The notes under the pieces were generated by a model. It had not been told where the DNA came from. It did not search any database and saw only the letters and a program-made list of their open reading frames with translations. A stretch of DNA of 8,429 nucleotides, taken from Providencia sneebia DSM 19967 (lineage in GTDB: Bacteria; Pseudomonadota; Gammaproteobacteria; Enterobacterales; Enterobacteriaceae). The stretch lies in contig NZ_CM001773.1 of the NCBI RefSeq assembly GCF_000314895.2, positions 484,866 through 493,294 of the forward strand. Direction: 5' to 3'. Within the stretch, counting starts at the first letter, position 1. Each line of letters begins with the position of its first letter. Shown piece by piece: positions 1-6,667 of the stretch. The position numbers were made by a program, and so were the translations under genes.

Positions 1-18
1 CCATTGGGTGGCTTTTTT
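1..18 (+). terminator. 3' part of an intrinsic terminator cut by the window edge
   Basis: The window opens with CC-ATT-GGGTGGC followed by six T. If the bases just outside the window complete a GCCACCC arm, this is a stem with a 3-base ATT loop and a T-tract, ending a + strand gene to the left. Only two bases of the left arm are visible, so the call depends on sequence that cannot be seen. Confidence 0.45.
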
Positions 19-67
19 GCGTTTGGGCTTTAGCTGATTTAAGTCACGTAAGCGCCTTAAACATAAA

Positions 68-98
68 ACCCCGGCTTTGCAGGTGGAGTCAAAGGGGT
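68..98. repeat. Bulged hairpin, possibly an end of a decayed IS200/IS605-type element
   Basis: ACCC (68-71) pairs with GGGT (95-98) and CTTTG (75-79) pairs with CAAAG (90-94). This leaves CGG (72-74) bulged on one side and a 10-base loop. An inverted repeat TTTAAG/CTTAAA (38-43 and 56-61) lies just to the left. Bulged subterminal hairpins are typical of transposons moved by Y1 (HUH) transposases, but no transposase gene is visible here. It could equally be an RNA hairpin of unknown origin. Confidence 0.25.
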
Positions 99-292
99 AT
101 ACCAAGAAAAACACCTCTCCGCTACGATATAGATGTTCAAGCTAATATTTGTAACCTAAATAAGAAAAGATGTTTATAGGCATTATGCAGTTGTTTATTA
201 TTTGGGGAGCAGAAAAATTTTCCCTATTTTAGCATTTTTATCTTTTTTAATATTTTGCCTTTTTAATGAAGATGGCATGATAACACATTGAA

Positions 293-311
293 TGATAATA
301 ATTAATTATCA
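293..311. promoter_or_regulatory. Fur-like inverted repeat TGATAAT-5-ATTATCA
   Basis: Perfect 7-bp arms TGATAAT (293-299) and ATTATCA (305-311) are separated by AATTA, with a further GATAAT-like hexamer, ACTATC, at 311-316. Fur sites are built from GATAAT-type hexamers, but the standard spacing between the inverted hexamers is 1 bp, not 5. No gene starts within 370 bp to the right, so the target is unclear. It may be a relic or chance in AT-rich DNA. Confidence 0.3.
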
Positions 312-518
312 CTATCAATGAGTAAACTTGATATATTTTAACAAATATTTTTTATTCTTTGATTATTTTTCTGAATGAATATTGAAACTAATATTTATCA
401 GTTATAAAAAATAATCATTAATATTAATCTGTTAATTACAACTTCTTTTTTACACCTCAATCTCTATGATTATTTTTTCTTTTTATTACCAAACAGTAAA
501 TTACTTGCTAACTAAAAC

Positions 519-534
519 AGTTAATTAATGTTAA
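519..534 (+). promoter_or_regulatory. ArcA-like GTTAA direct repeat
   Basis: AGTTAATTAA at 519-528 fits the early ArcA-P consensus (A/T)GTTAATTA(A/T), and a second GTTAA begins 10 bp later (530-534). ArcA sites normally have repeat spacing of about 11 bp. A GTTAA in reverse orientation lies at 552-556. The motif is itself AT-rich and the surroundings are about 20% GC, so a chance match is quite possible. Confidence 0.25.
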
Positions 535-620
535 TTTGATGTTGCATTAAATTAACACTATACTACCAAAAATTAACACAAGCGAATTCTCTCTATTTAA
601 TCGTGTTATAGATAAAATTA

Positions 621-655
621 GTAAGTAAAAACAATTACCTAAATTGTTATCTTAC
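621..655. promoter_or_regulatory. Large two-part inverted repeat before the 136-aa gene
   Basis: GTAAG (621-625) pairs with CTTAC (651-655), and inside it AACAATT (630-636) pairs with AATTGTT (642-648) around a 5-base centre, ACCTA. The inner and outer arms are separated by 4 bases on one side and 2 on the other. The repeat ends 6 bp before a TATAAT box at 662-667, so it covers where the -35 element would lie. It could be an operator for a dimeric regulator or, if transcription starts further upstream, a leader hairpin. Confidence 0.45.
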
Positions 656-661
656 CAATAA

Positions 662-667
662 TATAAT
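662..667 (+). promoter_or_regulatory. Candidate -10 box for the 136-aa membrane protein gene
   Basis: A perfect TATAAT stands 22 bp before the ATG at 690. Transcription would begin near 674, giving a leader of about 16 bases that just includes the ribosome site. No good -35 is found at 16-18 bp spacing, so the promoter would probably need an activator or is weak. The inverted repeat at 621-655 lies directly upstream. Confidence 0.4.
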
Positions 668-689
668 CTTGTTGATTAAGGTGGGTAAA

Positions 690-1100
690 ATGAAAAATAG
701 TCAAGTATTCCAAAAAATTATTTGTGTCAGCAAACAGCAAGAAGAAGAATTTAATAATGGACAAACAGGTGCAACAATTTTGTTTTTACTGGTCGCATTT
801 TTTGTCCCATTTTTATTGTTAAATGCTGTACGCCAGTGGCTACAGGTTGATTACAATCTTGTTTCTGTTTTCGGTATGTTTGCTATTAGCGCAGTGCTGA
901 CATTTATTCTCTATAGAGCATTTAATATTAGTGAGAAATTTGCGGATAAAACTGCTTCATTGACAAGATTGTTTTCTGACTATATCCCTAATAATTCTGC
1001 TGAATTTATAACATTACAATCGGCTTTGAAAAATAATCCAAGTAATCGTTTCGAACTTGTTGACGAATGGGTCAATGCTGAGAAAGCGACTTACGCTTGA
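690..1100 (+). CDS. Small membrane protein of unknown function, 136 aa
   Basis: I do not recognise the family. The ATG at 690 is preferred because AGGTGG (679-684) sits 5 bases before it. An in-frame TTG at 669 would lie partly in the TATAAT box. The protein has a charged, Gln/Glu-rich N-terminus (residues 1-25), two likely membrane helices at about 26-47 and 57-76 joined by a short RQWLQVDYN loop, and a soluble C-terminal part of about 60 residues (80-136). That tail has mixed charge and ends near the motif FELVDEWVNAEK. There is no signal peptide, cysteine pair or known catalytic motif. The two helices and their short loop suggest a hairpin in the inner membrane with both ends in the cytoplasm. 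It stands alone between an AT-rich upstream region and a terminator. A real gene is likely from its start signals, terminator and coherent topology. Confidence 0.75.
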   Translation: MKNSQVFQKIICVSKQQEEEFNNGQTGATILFLLVAFFVPFLLLNAVRQWLQVDYNLVSVFGMFAISAVLTFILYRAFNISEKFADKTASLTRLFSDYIPNNSAEFITLQSALKNNPSNRFELVDEWVNAEKATYA

Positions 1101-1131
1101 ATGAATTTAGATAATTATAAACCTATTTATT

Positions 1132-1170
1132 AAGCAGCTATTTTGTCGATACAGAATAGCTGCTTTTTTT
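1132..1170 (+). terminator. Intrinsic terminator of the 136-aa protein gene
   Basis: AAGCAGCTATT (1132-1142) and AATAGCTGCTT (1155-1165) form a perfect 11-bp stem with a 12-base loop, followed by a T run to 1170. It lies 32 bases after the stop codon on the same strand. Confidence 0.9.
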
Positions 1171-1244
1171 ATTCTTTATTTGTAAAAGTAAGAATACAAA
1201 ACAATAAAATAGCTAAAAAATATTACGTAAATACATTACATAAT

Positions 1245-1281
1245 AAAAGGCAACTCAGTAGCTAAGTTGAGTTGCCTTTTT
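1245..1281 (-). terminator. Terminator of the acs-yjcH-actP operon, bidirectional in form
   Basis: AAAAGGCAACTCA (1245-1257) and TGAGTTGCCTTTT (1268-1280) make a perfect 13-bp stem with a 10-base loop. On the minus strand the stem is followed by TTTTATTA, just 20 bases past the actP stop. On the plus strand it also ends in a run of five T, so it can back up the terminator at 1132-1170. Confidence 0.9.
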
Positions 1282-1300
1282 GATTAGATGATTGTGTGGA

Positions 1301-2950
1301 TTAGTGTGATTTTCCTTGTTCAATACCTAATCCAATTTGTGAACGAATAAACTGTTCTTTAAAGCGTTCTCTTTCCATTTTTCCTTGCTCTGAATTATCT
1401 GTGATAGAAAAGAACCAAGCAGCCACAAAAGCAACTATCATGGAAAATAAGGCAGGGTATTCATAAGGATAGATAGGTTTTTCATGGTGTAGAATACTGA
1501 CCCAAATAGTAGGACCTAAAATCATCAACATGACGGCGGTGATTAGCCCTAACCAGCCTCCTGCTAATGCGCCTCGAGTTGTCAGCTTTTTCCAGTACAT
1601 AGATAATAAAATTATCGGGAAGTTACAACTTGCTGCGATAGAGAATGCTAAGCCAACCATGAAGGCAATATTTTGATTTTCAAATAAAATACCTAATCCG
1701 ATGGCAACAAATCCTAAAATAACAACAGTAATTTTAGAGACCCGTAATTCATCTTTTTCATTTGCATTTCCGTTTTTCATCGCCATAGCATATAGGTCAT
1801 GTGAAACGGCAGAAGCACCTGCTAATGTTAATCCTGCAACAACTGCGAGGATGGTGGCAAATGCGACAGCGGAGATAAAACCAAGGAAGAAATTACCGCC
1901 AACAGCATCTGCTAGGTGCACCGCAGCCATATTGGTTCCACCAATTAACTTACCTGCTGCATCTTTAAATTCTGGATTTGCGCTGACAAGGACGATTGCA
2001 CCAAAGCCAATGATAAAGGTTAAAATATAGAAATAACCAATAAATCCGGTGGCATAGAATACGCTTTTACGTGCTTCTTTTGCATCACTGACCGTGAAGA
2101 AACGCATAATAATATGAGGAAGCCCTGCTGTACCAAACATAAGTGCAAGTCCTAATGATAGCGCTGATATTGGATCAGAAACTAATCCACCAGGGCTCAT
2201 TATCGCAATCCCATTTTTATGAATTTCAACGGCTTCTTTAAATAATGTGTTGAAATTAAAACCGACATGCTTCATTACCATGACAGCCATGAATGTTGCA
2301 CCCGCTAGGAGCAATATTGCCTTGATAATTTGTACCCATGTTGTTGCCAGCATCCCTCCAAATAAGACATATAGCACCATAAGGATACCAACAATAACCA
2401 CAGCAACATGGTAATTTAATCCAAAGAGTAACTCGATGAGTTTTCCTGCTCCGACCATTTGGGCAATAAGGTATAGTGCGACGACCACGAGCGAGCCAAC
2501 AGCAGACAAAATCCGTATGGGTCTTTGTTTTAAACGATAAGATGCAACATCGGCGAAAGTATAGCGCCCAAGGTTGCGTAATCTTTCAGCGATAAGAAAT
2601 AAAATAATTGGCCAACCAATAAGAAACCCGATGGAATAAATCAGCCCATCATAGCCCGAAGTATAAACGAGCGCCGAAATTCCTAAGAATGATGCGGCAG
2701 ACATAAAATCACCGGCTATCGCCATTCCATTTTGAAAACCTGTAATTTTACCACCAGCGGTGTAGTAATCAGAGCGAGAACGTGTGCGTTTAGAAGCCCA
2801 GTAAGTGATATAGAGTGTGAACCCAACAAATAATAAGAACATCACGATGGCTTGAATATTTACTGGTTGCCGCTCTACATCACCCGTCAAAGCATCTGAA
2901 AAAGCGCTTTGGGAGATAAAAAATAGAATAATAGGTAAGAATTTTATCAT
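1301..2950 (-). CDS. actP: Cation/acetate symporter ActP (sodium:solute symporter family)
   Basis: ActP is an inner-membrane permease that imports acetate and related short carboxylates with a cation, feeding acetate to Acs. The 549 residues equal the E. coli length, and long stretches match E. coli ActP as I remember it, such as [16 protein letters not shown] near 51-67 and [23 protein letters not shown] near 80-102. A hydrophobic segment at about 5-17 ending in SAFSDA resembles the cleavable signal of ActP. Many hydrophobic helices follow, with the family's [10 protein letters not shown] motif at about 196-205 and the loop GTAGLPHI before MRFFTVSDA. The ATG overlaps the yjcH stop by 4 bases (ATGA), and its ribosome site AGGAGGT lies inside the end of yjcH. 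Translational coupling is therefore likely. It is the last gene of the operon. Confidence 0.97.
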   Translation of the reverse strand: MIKFLPIILFFISQSAFSDALTGDVERQPVNIQAIVMFLLFVGFTLYITYWASKRTRSRSDYYTAGGKITGFQNGMAIAGDFMSAASFLGISALVYTSGYDGLIYSIGFLIGWPIILFLIAERLRNLGRYTFADVASYRLKQRPIRILSAVGSLVVVALYLIAQMVGAGKLIELLFGLNYHVAVVIVGILMVLYVLFGGMLATTWVQIIKAILLLAGATFMAVMVMKHVGFNFNTLFKEAVEIHKNGIAIMSPGGLVSDPISALSLGLALMFGTAGLPHIIMRFFTVSDAKEARKSVFYATGFIGYFYILTFIIGFGAIVLVSANPEFKDAAGKLIGGTNMAAVHLADAVGGNFFLGFISAVAFATILAVVAGLTLAGASAVSHDLYAMAMKNGNANEKDELRVSKITVVILGFVAIGLGILFENQNIAFMVGLAFSIAASCNFPIILLSMYWKKLTTRGALAGGWLGLITAVMLMILGPTIWVSILHHEKPIYPYEYPALFSMIVAFVAAWFFSITDNSEQGKMERERFKEQFIRSQIGLGIEQGKSH

Positions 2951-3258
2951 TTTTCTACCTCCTCTAAAATTTCAGCTGTCAGGCGGTCATATTCGCCGTT
3001 TGCACGAATGACATACAAACCCGTTAGGATAAAGGAAATAACAATCAGCCCAACGCCAACAGGTATCCCTCTAGTGATATAGGACCCTTCACTAATTGGT
3101 GTGCCTAGCCATTCAGGGTCGAAAGCAATCAGAAAAATAAAACCGACATACAGTACTAATGTGATCCCAGACAACAACCATGAAAATCGACTACGTTTCT
3201 TAACGAGTTCTTTAAAGCGAGGATTATTCTCTACCTTTTCATAAGCAGTAGCATTCAT
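2947..3258 (-). CDS. yjcH: DUF485 inner-membrane protein YjcH
   Basis: YjcH is a small membrane protein encoded between acs and actP in enterobacteria. Its exact role is not established, though constant pairing with ActP suggests an accessory role in acetate uptake. The 103 residues are about the usual length. A charged N-terminus ([17 protein letters not shown], 11-27) resembles the start of DUF485 proteins. Two membrane helices lie at about 26-46 and 64-84, joined by a loop with [12 protein letters not shown], and the end is acidic ([11 protein letters not shown]). The start is supported by AGGGGAA 5 bases upstream. That ribosome site falls in a small hairpin just before the ATG. The gene overlaps actP by 4 bases and follows acs after 68 bases. 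Confidence 0.93.
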   Translation of the reverse strand: MNATAYEKVENNPRFKELVKKRSRFSWLLSGITLVLYVGFIFLIAFDPEWLGTPISEGSYITRGIPVGVGLIVISFILTGLYVIRANGEYDRLTAEILEEVEK

Positions 3259-3297
3259 CAGAGTTCCCCTCTGTTATCGTTTTATTGATGTGTTTGC

Positions 3298-3321
3298 AAG
3301 GTCGCCAATCAAGGCGACCTT
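3298..3321 (-). repeat. Hairpin between acs and yjcH
   Basis: AAGGTCGCC (3298-3306) and GGCGACCTT (3313-3321) form a perfect 9-bp GC-rich stem with a 6-base loop, starting 5 bases beyond the acs stop codon. On the minus strand it is followed by GCAAACACATC, not a U-tract, so it is a poor intrinsic terminator. It more likely protects the acs message from 3' decay or sets the level of acs relative to yjcH-actP. Confidence 0.7.
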
Positions 3322-3326
3322 TGAAA

Positions 3327-5282
3327 CTATGGAATATTAATTGACTGTTTTTCTTCGAGTAGTTTCTCGACAACACTTGGATCGGCTAATGTGGAAGTAT
3401 CTCCTAAATTACTGGTATCACCAGATGCAATTTTGCGTAAGATACGGCGCATGATTTTACCGGAGCGGGTTTTAGGAAGGGAATCCGTCCAGTGTAGAAC
3501 ATCAGGTGTGGCAATTGGGCCTATTTCTTTACGCACCCAATTTCGGACATCTGTGTATAATTCAGGTGAAGGCTCTTCTCCAGATATTAATGTGACATAA
3601 GCGTAGATAGCTTGTCCTTTAATATTGTGAGGGATCCCCACAACAGCAGCTTCTGCAATCTTTGGATGTGAAACGAGTGCTGATTCAATTTCAGCTGTCC
3701 CTAAACGGTGCCCTGAAATATTTAAAACGTCATCAACACGACCTGTTATCCAAAAATAACCATCTTCATCTCTACGTGCGCCATCTCCACTGAAGTACAT
3801 ACCTTTGAAGGTAGAAAAGTAGGTTTGCTCGAAGCGATCATGGTCGCCATATAAAGTACGCGCTTGGCCAGGCCATGAGTCAACAATGACAAGGTTGCCT
3901 TCACAAGTGCCGTCTAAAGGTTCTCCAAGATTATCAACTAGCGCAGGGCGAACACCAAAGAATGGGCGTGTCGCTGATCCTGGCTTCAGCATCGTTGCAC
4001 CAGGAAGCGGTGTGATCATAAATCCACCCGTTTCTGTTTGCCACCATGTATCCACAATAGGACAACGGCTATCGCCAATCTTTTTATAAAACCATTCCCA
4101 AGCTTCTGGGTTGATGGGTTCCCCTACAGAGCCAAGAATACGCAATGATTTTCGAGAAGTGCCTTCAATGGCTTTATCACCTTCAGCCATTAGGGCACGG
4201 ATTGCCGTTGGCGCGGTATAAAGAATATTGACCTGATGTTTGTCAACAACTTGGCTCATTCGATTCACTGCTGGGTAATTTGGGACGCCTTCAAACATGA
4301 GAGTTTTTGCGCCATTAGATAATGGGCCATACAATAAGTAGCTGTGACCTGTAACCCAACCAACATCGGCGGTACACCAATAAACTTCTTCAGGGTGGTA
4401 ATCAAACGTATACTTAAAGGTGAGGGTTGCATAAACCAAGTAGCCGCCAGTTGTATGTAAAACCCCTTTAGGTTTTCCTGTTGAGCCTGAGGTGTACAGA
4501 ATAAATAGTGGGTCTTCCGCATTCATCTCCTCTGGTGGGCAATCAGCACTGACACCGCTGATAAGGTCGTGCCACCACAAATCGCGCCCTTTAACCCAAC
4601 TTGGAACCTGCCCAGTACGTTGGTAAACAATCACGTTTGAAACAGTGGTGACATTAGGGTTTGCGAGGGCATCATCCACATTTTTCTTTAATGGGATTGC
4701 GCGGCCAGCACGTAAACCTTCATCTGCGGTGATGATTAACTTGGCTTTACAGTCGATGACACGACCAGAAACCGCTTCAGGTGAGAAGCCAGCGAAAATA
4801 ACAGTATGAATAGCACCAATACGAGCGCATGCTAACATCGCCACAGCGGCCTCAACAACCATTGGCATGTAAATAGCAACGACATCACCTTTACGGATAC
4901 CTTGCTGTTTTAACACATTGGCAAATTGGCATACATCGTGATGTAATTCACGATAAGTCACATTTTTGGATTGAGAAGGATCATCACCTTCCCAAATGAT
5001 AGCTGTTTGATCTGCTTTCTCGGCGAGATGGCGATCTAAGCAGTTAGCGCTTAAGTTAAGGGTTCCATCTTCAAACCAGCGAATACTAATATGGCCTGGA
5101 TCGAAGGAAGTATTTTTTACTCGAGTATAAGGCTTGATCCAATCAATAATTTTCCCTTTTTCACCCCAGTACTTTTCTGGGTTCTGAATAGAGAGTTGAT
5201 AGTCGTCGTTGTACTGTTGTTCGTTTATCAGGGCATTTTCTGCAATTTCAGCAGGAACGGGATGCTTTGTTATTTGAGTCAT
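3327..5282 (-). CDS. acs: Acetyl-CoA synthetase (AMP-forming)
   Basis: Acs activates acetate with ATP to acetyl-AMP and then transfers it to CoA, the high-affinity route for acetate use. The 651 residues are within one of the E. coli length. The ATP-binding loop [11 protein letters not shown] is at 263-273, and GEPINPEAW begins at 387. [10 protein letters not shown] at 411-420 includes W414, which shapes the acetate pocket in Salmonella Acs. D500, R515, hinge D517 and R526 are at the Salmonella positions. PKTRSGK ends at K609, the lysine acetylated by Pat/YfiQ and deacetylated by CobB in Salmonella, so that control is probably kept. The ATG at 5282 has AAGGAGAT six bases upstream. It is the first gene of the operon and is divergent from sodA. 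Confidence 0.98.
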   Translation of the reverse strand: MTQITKHPVPAEIAENALINEQQYNDDYQLSIQNPEKYWGEKGKIIDWIKPYTRVKNTSFDPGHISIRWFEDGTLNLSANCLDRHLAEKADQTAIIWEGDDPSQSKNVTYRELHHDVCQFANVLKQQGIRKGDVVAIYMPMVVEAAVAMLACARIGAIHTVIFAGFSPEAVSGRVIDCKAKLIITADEGLRAGRAIPLKKNVDDALANPNVTTVSNVIVYQRTGQVPSWVKGRDLWWHDLISGVSADCPPEEMNAEDPLFILYTSGSTGKPKGVLHTTGGYLVYATLTFKYTFDYHPEEVYWCTADVGWVTGHSYLLYGPLSNGAKTLMFEGVPNYPAVNRMSQVVDKHQVNILYTAPTAIRALMAEGDKAIEGTSRKSLRILGSVGEPINPEAWEWFYKKIGDSRCPIVDTWWQTETGGFMITPLPGATMLKPGSATRPFFGVRPALVDNLGEPLDGTCEGNLVIVDSWPGQARTLYGDHDRFEQTYFSTFKGMYFSGDGARRDEDGYFWITGRVDDVLNISGHRLGTAEIESALVSHPKIAEAAVVGIPHNIKGQAIYAYVTLISGEEPSPELYTDVRNWVRKEIGPIATPDVLHWTDSLPKTRSGKIMRRILRKIASGDTSNLGDTSTLADPSVVEKLLEEKQSINIP

Positions 5283-5306
5283 ATTATTATCTCCTTGCAG
5301 ATGTTA

Positions 5307-5312
5307 ATACTA
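5307..5312 (-). promoter_or_regulatory. Candidate -10 box of the acs promoter
   Basis: Read on the minus strand, TAGTAT precedes the acs ATG by 24 bases, giving a start near 5300 and a leader of about 18 bases that contains the ribosome site. The -35 region (TTTAGT at 16 bp spacing) is weak, as expected for an activator-dependent promoter. The choice is supported by the position of the CRP-like site upstream, but the start point is an estimate. Confidence 0.4.
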
Positions 5313-5361
5313 TGTCAAAAAATCGTTAACTAAAGCTGAAAAATAGAATTTGTTTTTCTTT

Positions 5362-5377
5362 TGAGCGGAAGATCACG
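5362..5377 (-). promoter_or_regulatory. Candidate proximal CRP site for acs
   Basis: TGAGC-GGAAGA-TCACG matches 7 of 10 core positions of the CRP consensus TGTGA-N6-TCACA. Its centre (5369.5) is about 69.5 bases upstream of the predicted acs start, the same distance known for site CRP I at E. coli acsP2. The match is moderate. The spacing agreement rests on an estimated start point. Confidence 0.4.
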
Positions 5378-5405
5378 TATTAATAGTGGTGTTTTTAGCA
5401 GGATT

Positions 5406-5447
5406 ATCATTTGATGCGAAATACACAATTGAAATAATCATCTGATG
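5406..5447. repeat. Two copies of ATCATYTGATG, 31 bp apart
   Basis: ATCATTTGATG (5406-5416) and ATCATCTGATG (5437-5447) differ by one base. Their starts are 31 bp apart, close to three helical turns. The second copy extends to a 13-bp palindrome, ATCATC-T-GATGAT (5437-5449). They lie between the acs and sodA promoters, so a protein bound to both could act on either gene. I cannot name the regulator. Confidence 0.5.
5412..5427 (-). promoter_or_regulatory. Weak candidate distal CRP site for acs
   Basis: TGATG-CGAAAT-ACACA matches 6 of 10 CRP core positions and is centred 50 bp beyond the proximal candidate. E. coli acsP2 has its two sites 53 bp apart. The sequence match is poor on its own, and the site overlaps one copy of the ATCATYTGATG repeat. 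Confidence 0.2.
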
Positions 5448-5560
5448 ATATGGATAAATAAAAGATTAAAGAAAATAAAAGCGTGTTAATATTGGGATTA
5501 GTTGCTAAATAAATTAGTAATGATAGTTAATGCAAAAAACCACACAAATAGTGTCAGGTT

Positions 5561-5579
5561 TATAATGATTTTCATTAAC
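5561..5579. promoter_or_regulatory. Fur box over the sodA promoter
   Basis: TATAATGATTTTCATTAAC matches 15 of 19 positions of the Fur consensus GATAATGATAATCATTATC and includes the perfect core AATGA/TCATT arms. It covers the likely -35 element of sodA. E. coli sodA is repressed by Fur with iron, so the same control is expected here. Confidence 0.8.
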
Positions 5580-5596
5580 AGTAAAATAACTATAAT
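5569..5596 (+). promoter_or_regulatory. sodA promoter
   Basis: A perfect -10 box, TATAAT (5591-5596), follows TTTTCA (5569-5574, 4 of 6 matches to TTGACA) at 16 bp spacing. Transcription would start near 5603, giving a leader of about 90 bases. The -35 lies inside the Fur box, explaining how Fur would block RNA polymerase. Confidence 0.65.
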
Positions 5597-5605
5597 GAAG
5601 ATCTT

Positions 5606-5620
5606 TTCACAAGGTGTGAA
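5606..5620 (+). repeat. Palindrome TTCACA-AGG-TGTGAA at the sodA message start
   Basis: Six-base arms around AGG are perfectly complementary and begin within a few bases of the predicted sodA start. It could be a 5'-end RNA hairpin that stabilises the message or a DNA site near +10. The arms point outward relative to a CRP site and the spacer is 3 rather than 6, so it is not a CRP site. Confidence 0.45.
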
Positions 5621-5694
5621 GTTACTGAAGTGTATGCCCTATGGGTTTCGCATTTCAAATGAGAAATAGAGTAATCGTCACTGGAGACAATATA

Positions 5695-6321
5695 ATGAGC
5701 TATACATTACCTGCTTTACCTTATGCTTATGATGCACTGGAACCTCATTTCGACAAGCAAACCATGGAAATCCACCATACTAAGCATCACCAAACGTATG
5801 TTAATAACACCAATGCAGCATTAGAAAAATTACCTGAACTCGCAAATCTTGATATTGATGTATTAATCCAACAATTGGATAAAGTTCCTGCTGATCAACG
5901 CACTTTTGTTCGTAACAATGCGGGTGGCCATTCAAACCACAGCTTCTTCTGGAAAAACCTAAAACTGGATACTGAGCTGAGCGGTGAACTGAAAGCGGCA
6001 ATCGAGCGCGATTTCGGAAGTGTTGACGCTTTCAAAGATCTGTTTGAAAAAGCAGCTGCTTCACGTTTTGGTTCTGGCTGGGCATGGTTAGTTCTAAAAG
6101 ATGATGGCAAACTTGCTGTGGTATCGACAGCAAACCAAGATAGCCCGCTGATGGGTGAAGCAATTTCTGGTACATCTGGTTACCCAATTATTGGTCTGGA
6201 TGTTTGGGAACATGCTTATTACTTGAAATATCAAAACCGTCGCCCTGACTACATCAAAGCTTTCTGGTCAGTTGTGAACTGGGATGAAGCTGCAAAACGT
6301 TTTGCTGCAAAAAACAAATAA
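5695..6321 (+). CDS. sodA: Superoxide dismutase [Mn]
   Basis: SodA converts superoxide to hydrogen peroxide and oxygen in the cytoplasm. The start at 5695 gives 208 residues opening [20 protein letters not shown], as in E. coli SodA. GGAG lies 8 bases upstream. The frame stays open back to an ATG at 5641, but that 18-residue extension has no family support. Metal ligands are H27, H82, D169 and H173 (E. coli mature H26, H81, D167 and H171, shifted by the initial Met and one inserted residue). Y35 and the second-sphere Q148 are present, and G77-G78 with that Gln indicate manganese rather than iron preference. [18 protein letters not shown] (169-186) is the dismutase signature region. It is transcribed alone, divergently from acs, with a Fur box on its promoter. 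Confidence 0.98.
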   Translation: MSYTLPALPYAYDALEPHFDKQTMEIHHTKHHQTYVNNTNAALEKLPELANLDIDVLIQQLDKVPADQRTFVRNNAGGHSNHSFFWKNLKLDTELSGELKAAIERDFGSVDAFKDLFEKAAASRFGSGWAWLVLKDDGKLAVVSTANQDSPLMGEAISGTSGYPIIGLDVWEHAYYLKYQNRRPDYIKAFWSVVNWDEAAKRFAAKNK

Positions 6322-6347
6322 TCATCTAATGTGATTATTGATTATAA

Positions 6348-6372
6348 ACAGGTGCTTTTTTAAAGCACCTGT
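6348..6372 (+). terminator. Perfect hairpin after sodA, probable terminator
   Basis: ACAGGTGCTTT (6348-6358) and AAAGCACCTGT (6362-6372) form an 11-bp stem around TTT. The run of six T lies inside the stem-loop rather than after it, and AGTTATAG follows. It may still end sodA transcription or protect its 3' end, but it lacks the usual U-tract. Confidence 0.5.
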
Positions 6373-6379
6373 AGTTATA

Positions 6380-6414
6380 GACAAAGTGGGATCAAAATAG
6401 TTTTCCCACTTGTC
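6380..6414 (+). repeat. Second hairpin after sodA
   Basis: GACAAAGTGGGA (6380-6391) pairs with TCCCACTTGTC (6404-6414), with one A bulged and a 12-base loop. It lies 7 bases beyond the first hairpin. There is no T-tract, so a role in RNA stability or as a back-up stop is only possible, not shown. Confidence 0.5.
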
Positions 6415-6667
6415 TTATCAGCCAAAAATGAATTAACTGATTTCCTGTTATATTTTCAACACTGATTTGGTTTGTTAGCTTCCTTAAATTACCGATATTT
6501 ACCAGATTTTTCTGCCACACAACTTTCCTATTTCCCCCATTTTCATTGTGCACGATATAAACTGTTAAATTATTGCCGAAAATAATCAATATAAGGTTAT
6601 GATACTTGCTTAGTGTTAGCAGATTAATTGGCTGAATTTAAAGCATAATAATGAAGGTACTATTTTC

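Larger units (their letters stand above)
1..689. other. Gene-free region with a sharp drop in GC after about position 120
   Basis: No convincing gene lies in these 689 bases. By hand count, 1-120 is about 47% GC (56 of 120), 121-180 about 28%, and 241-660 about 20% (86 of 420). One + strand frame is open from position 3 to about 178, but it has no visible start or ribosome site and its translation is not recognised. The left part contains the terminator remnant and a bulged hairpin. The right part contains AT-rich palindromes (for example ATTAATATTAAT at 417-428) and the candidate sites listed separately. DNA this AT-rich upstream of a gene would be a natural H-NS target, which is an inference. 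Confidence 0.7.
6322..6667. other. sodA-yiiM intergenic region with three inverted repeats
   Basis: This 346-base gap has no convincing gene; the minus-strand frame at 6392-6589 lacks a ribosome site and resembles nothing known. Close behind the sodA stop is AATAATCA/TGATTATT (6317-6324 and 6332-6339), then the hairpins at 6348-6372 and 6380-6414. The rest is AT-rich. Possible yiiM -10 boxes are CATAAT (6644-6649) and TATGAT (6598-6603), the latter with TTGCCG at a long 19-bp spacing. Neither is strong. Confidence 0.6.

Noticed and set aside
3..178. Open + strand frame at the left edge as a gene fragment
   Set aside because: It starts inside a terminator-like sequence, crosses a hairpin and a GC boundary, and its translation looks non-coding (rich in Arg, Cys and Trp without pattern).
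318..341. Short ATG frame (MSKLDIF) next to the Fur-like palindrome as a leader peptide
   Set aside because: Only seven codons, with no ribosome site and no following gene to regulate.
4265..4522. Overlapping frame inside acs on the same strand
   Set aside because: It lies wholly inside the strongly conserved acs coding region in another frame and has no independent support. The other frames inside actP, acs, sodA and trpS were set aside for the same reason.
5529..5549. SoxS/MarA box upstream of sodA
   Set aside because: GCA and AAA elements are present but about 2 bp too far apart, and other consensus positions fail.
5641..5694. N-terminal extension of SodA from an upstream in-frame ATG
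   Set aside because: The family starts at MSYTLP. The ribosome site GGAG is placed for 5695, and the extra 18 residues have no counterpart in known SodA.
6392..6589. 65-aa minus-strand frame between sodA and yiiM
   Set aside because: It has no ribosome site, overlaps a hairpin arm, lies in AT-rich spacer and its translation resembles no known protein.
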